In this document: one piece after another, positions 32,230 to 32,406 of the stretch
Layout: every line of letters begins with the position of its first letter
Position numbering within the stretch: position 1 is the first letter of the stretch
NCBI GenBank assembly: GCA_044426075.1
Contig: JAWXUT010000005.1
Location: 1 to 32,406, forward strand
Direction: 5' to 3'
DNA length: 32,406 nt
From: JAWXUT01 sp044426075
GTDB taxonomy: Bacteria; Bacillota; Clostridia; Christensenellales; DTU072
Notes under the pieces: generated by a model
Seen by the model: the letters and a program-made list of their open reading frames with translations, nothing else
What the model was told of the DNA's origin: nothing
Database searches by the model: none
Position numbers and translations under genes: made by a program

Positions 32230-32406
32230 TTAGCGTTGTACCCTTCCGCTTCCGTCACCTTCTGAAAGTTTGCGAACTTCATCAACTGTAACAAAGTTGT
32301 AATCGCCTTCAATTGTGTGTTTCAAGCAAGATGCTGCAACTGCAAATTCAATTGCGCCTTGTTTGTCAAAGTGGTTTAGTCCGTAAATCAAACCACCGCC
32401 GAAGCG
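32230..32406 (-). CDS. PfkB-family carbohydrate kinase, probably 2-keto-3-deoxygluconate kinase (C-terminal end only)
   Basis: The last 58 codons of a gene that enters from the right edge, read from the minus strand down to TAA at 32230-32232. The end resembles the C-terminus of clostridial PfkB sugar kinases of the 2-dehydro-3-deoxygluconokinase type: FGGGLIYGL after the (missing) catalytic GDS region, EFAVAASCLKHTIEGDYN, then VDEVRKL and the tail GDGSGRVQR. The catalytic Asp lies just outside the window, so specificity is inferred from the tail only. It is followed by its own terminator. Confidence 0.78.
   Translation of the reverse strand, partial: RFGGGLIYGLNHFDKQGAIEFAVAASCLKHTIEGDYNFVTVDEVRKLSEGDGSGRVQR

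Overview
This window is from the chromosome of an AT-rich Gram-positive bacterium, most likely an uncultured member of the Clostridia. The main evidence is a SCIFF ranthipeptide precursor with its radical SAM maturase beside secDF and yajC, a TIGR04086-like membrane protein, and the Firmicutes-type ylxM-ffh-rpsP-khpA-rimM-trmD and ftsK-rimO-cinA-recA/rny gene orders. Promoters are classic sigma-A (TTGACx, 16-17 bp, TATAAT) and ribosome binding sites are GGAGG-like. A 10-N gap at 9213-9222, flanked by a duplicated 33-bp sequence and a foreign AraC-like scrap, indicates a scaffolded draft or metagenome assembly.

Layout, left to right (nearly everything is on the minus strand). 1-3361: 5' part of recJ, then secF and secD with their own promoter. 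3429-5559: scfB and the small scfA gene (SCIFF), a plus-strand TIGR04086-like membrane protein and a bidirectional terminator. 5581-5950: yajC with its promoter. 6023-15936: one long minus-strand gene run that starts at a strong promoter before a D-2-hydroxyacid dehydrogenase and continues through ppx/gppA, maf, a divergent MreB-like gene, an unrecognised coiled-coil/degenerate-ABC gene, ruvC, ruvA, ruvB, queA and tgt. 16041-16967: a plus-strand Gly/Cys-rich small protein converging on a DUF3267-like zincin. 17043-18789: rny with its promoter and terminator. 18902-26760: M16 peptidase, dUTPase, ftsK/spoIIIE, rimO, short cinA and recA as an operon. 26830-32146: ylxM, ffh, rpsP, khpA, rimM, trmD, rbgA, rnhB and yraN as a ribosome/SRP operon. 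32230-32406: 3' end of a PfkB sugar kinase.

How the genes work together: most are housekeeping, covering protein export (SecDF, YajC, Ffh, YlxM), tRNA and ribosome modification and assembly (QueA, Tgt, TrmD, RimM, RimO, RbgA, KhpA, S16), recombination and chromosome handling (RuvABC, RecA, RecJ, FtsK, YraN, RNase HII), RNA decay (RNase Y) and nucleotide hygiene (Maf, dUTPase, Ppx/GppA). The least ordinary part is 10511-12813, where a divergent actin-fold (MreB-like) gene is followed 2 bp later by a protein with a long coiled coil and an ABC-ATPase-shaped domain that appears to have lost every catalytic motif. The pair is embedded directly upstream of ruvCAB. Other notable points are the SCIFF cluster, the 18-cysteine small protein with a possible SD-sequestering leader, and the absence of pgsA and rplS from operons where they are usual.

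No intergenic stretch exceeds about 300 bases; the longest (15879-16130 and 18700-18947) are covered below. I saw no tRNA, rRNA, CRISPR array, insertion sequence or recognised riboswitch.
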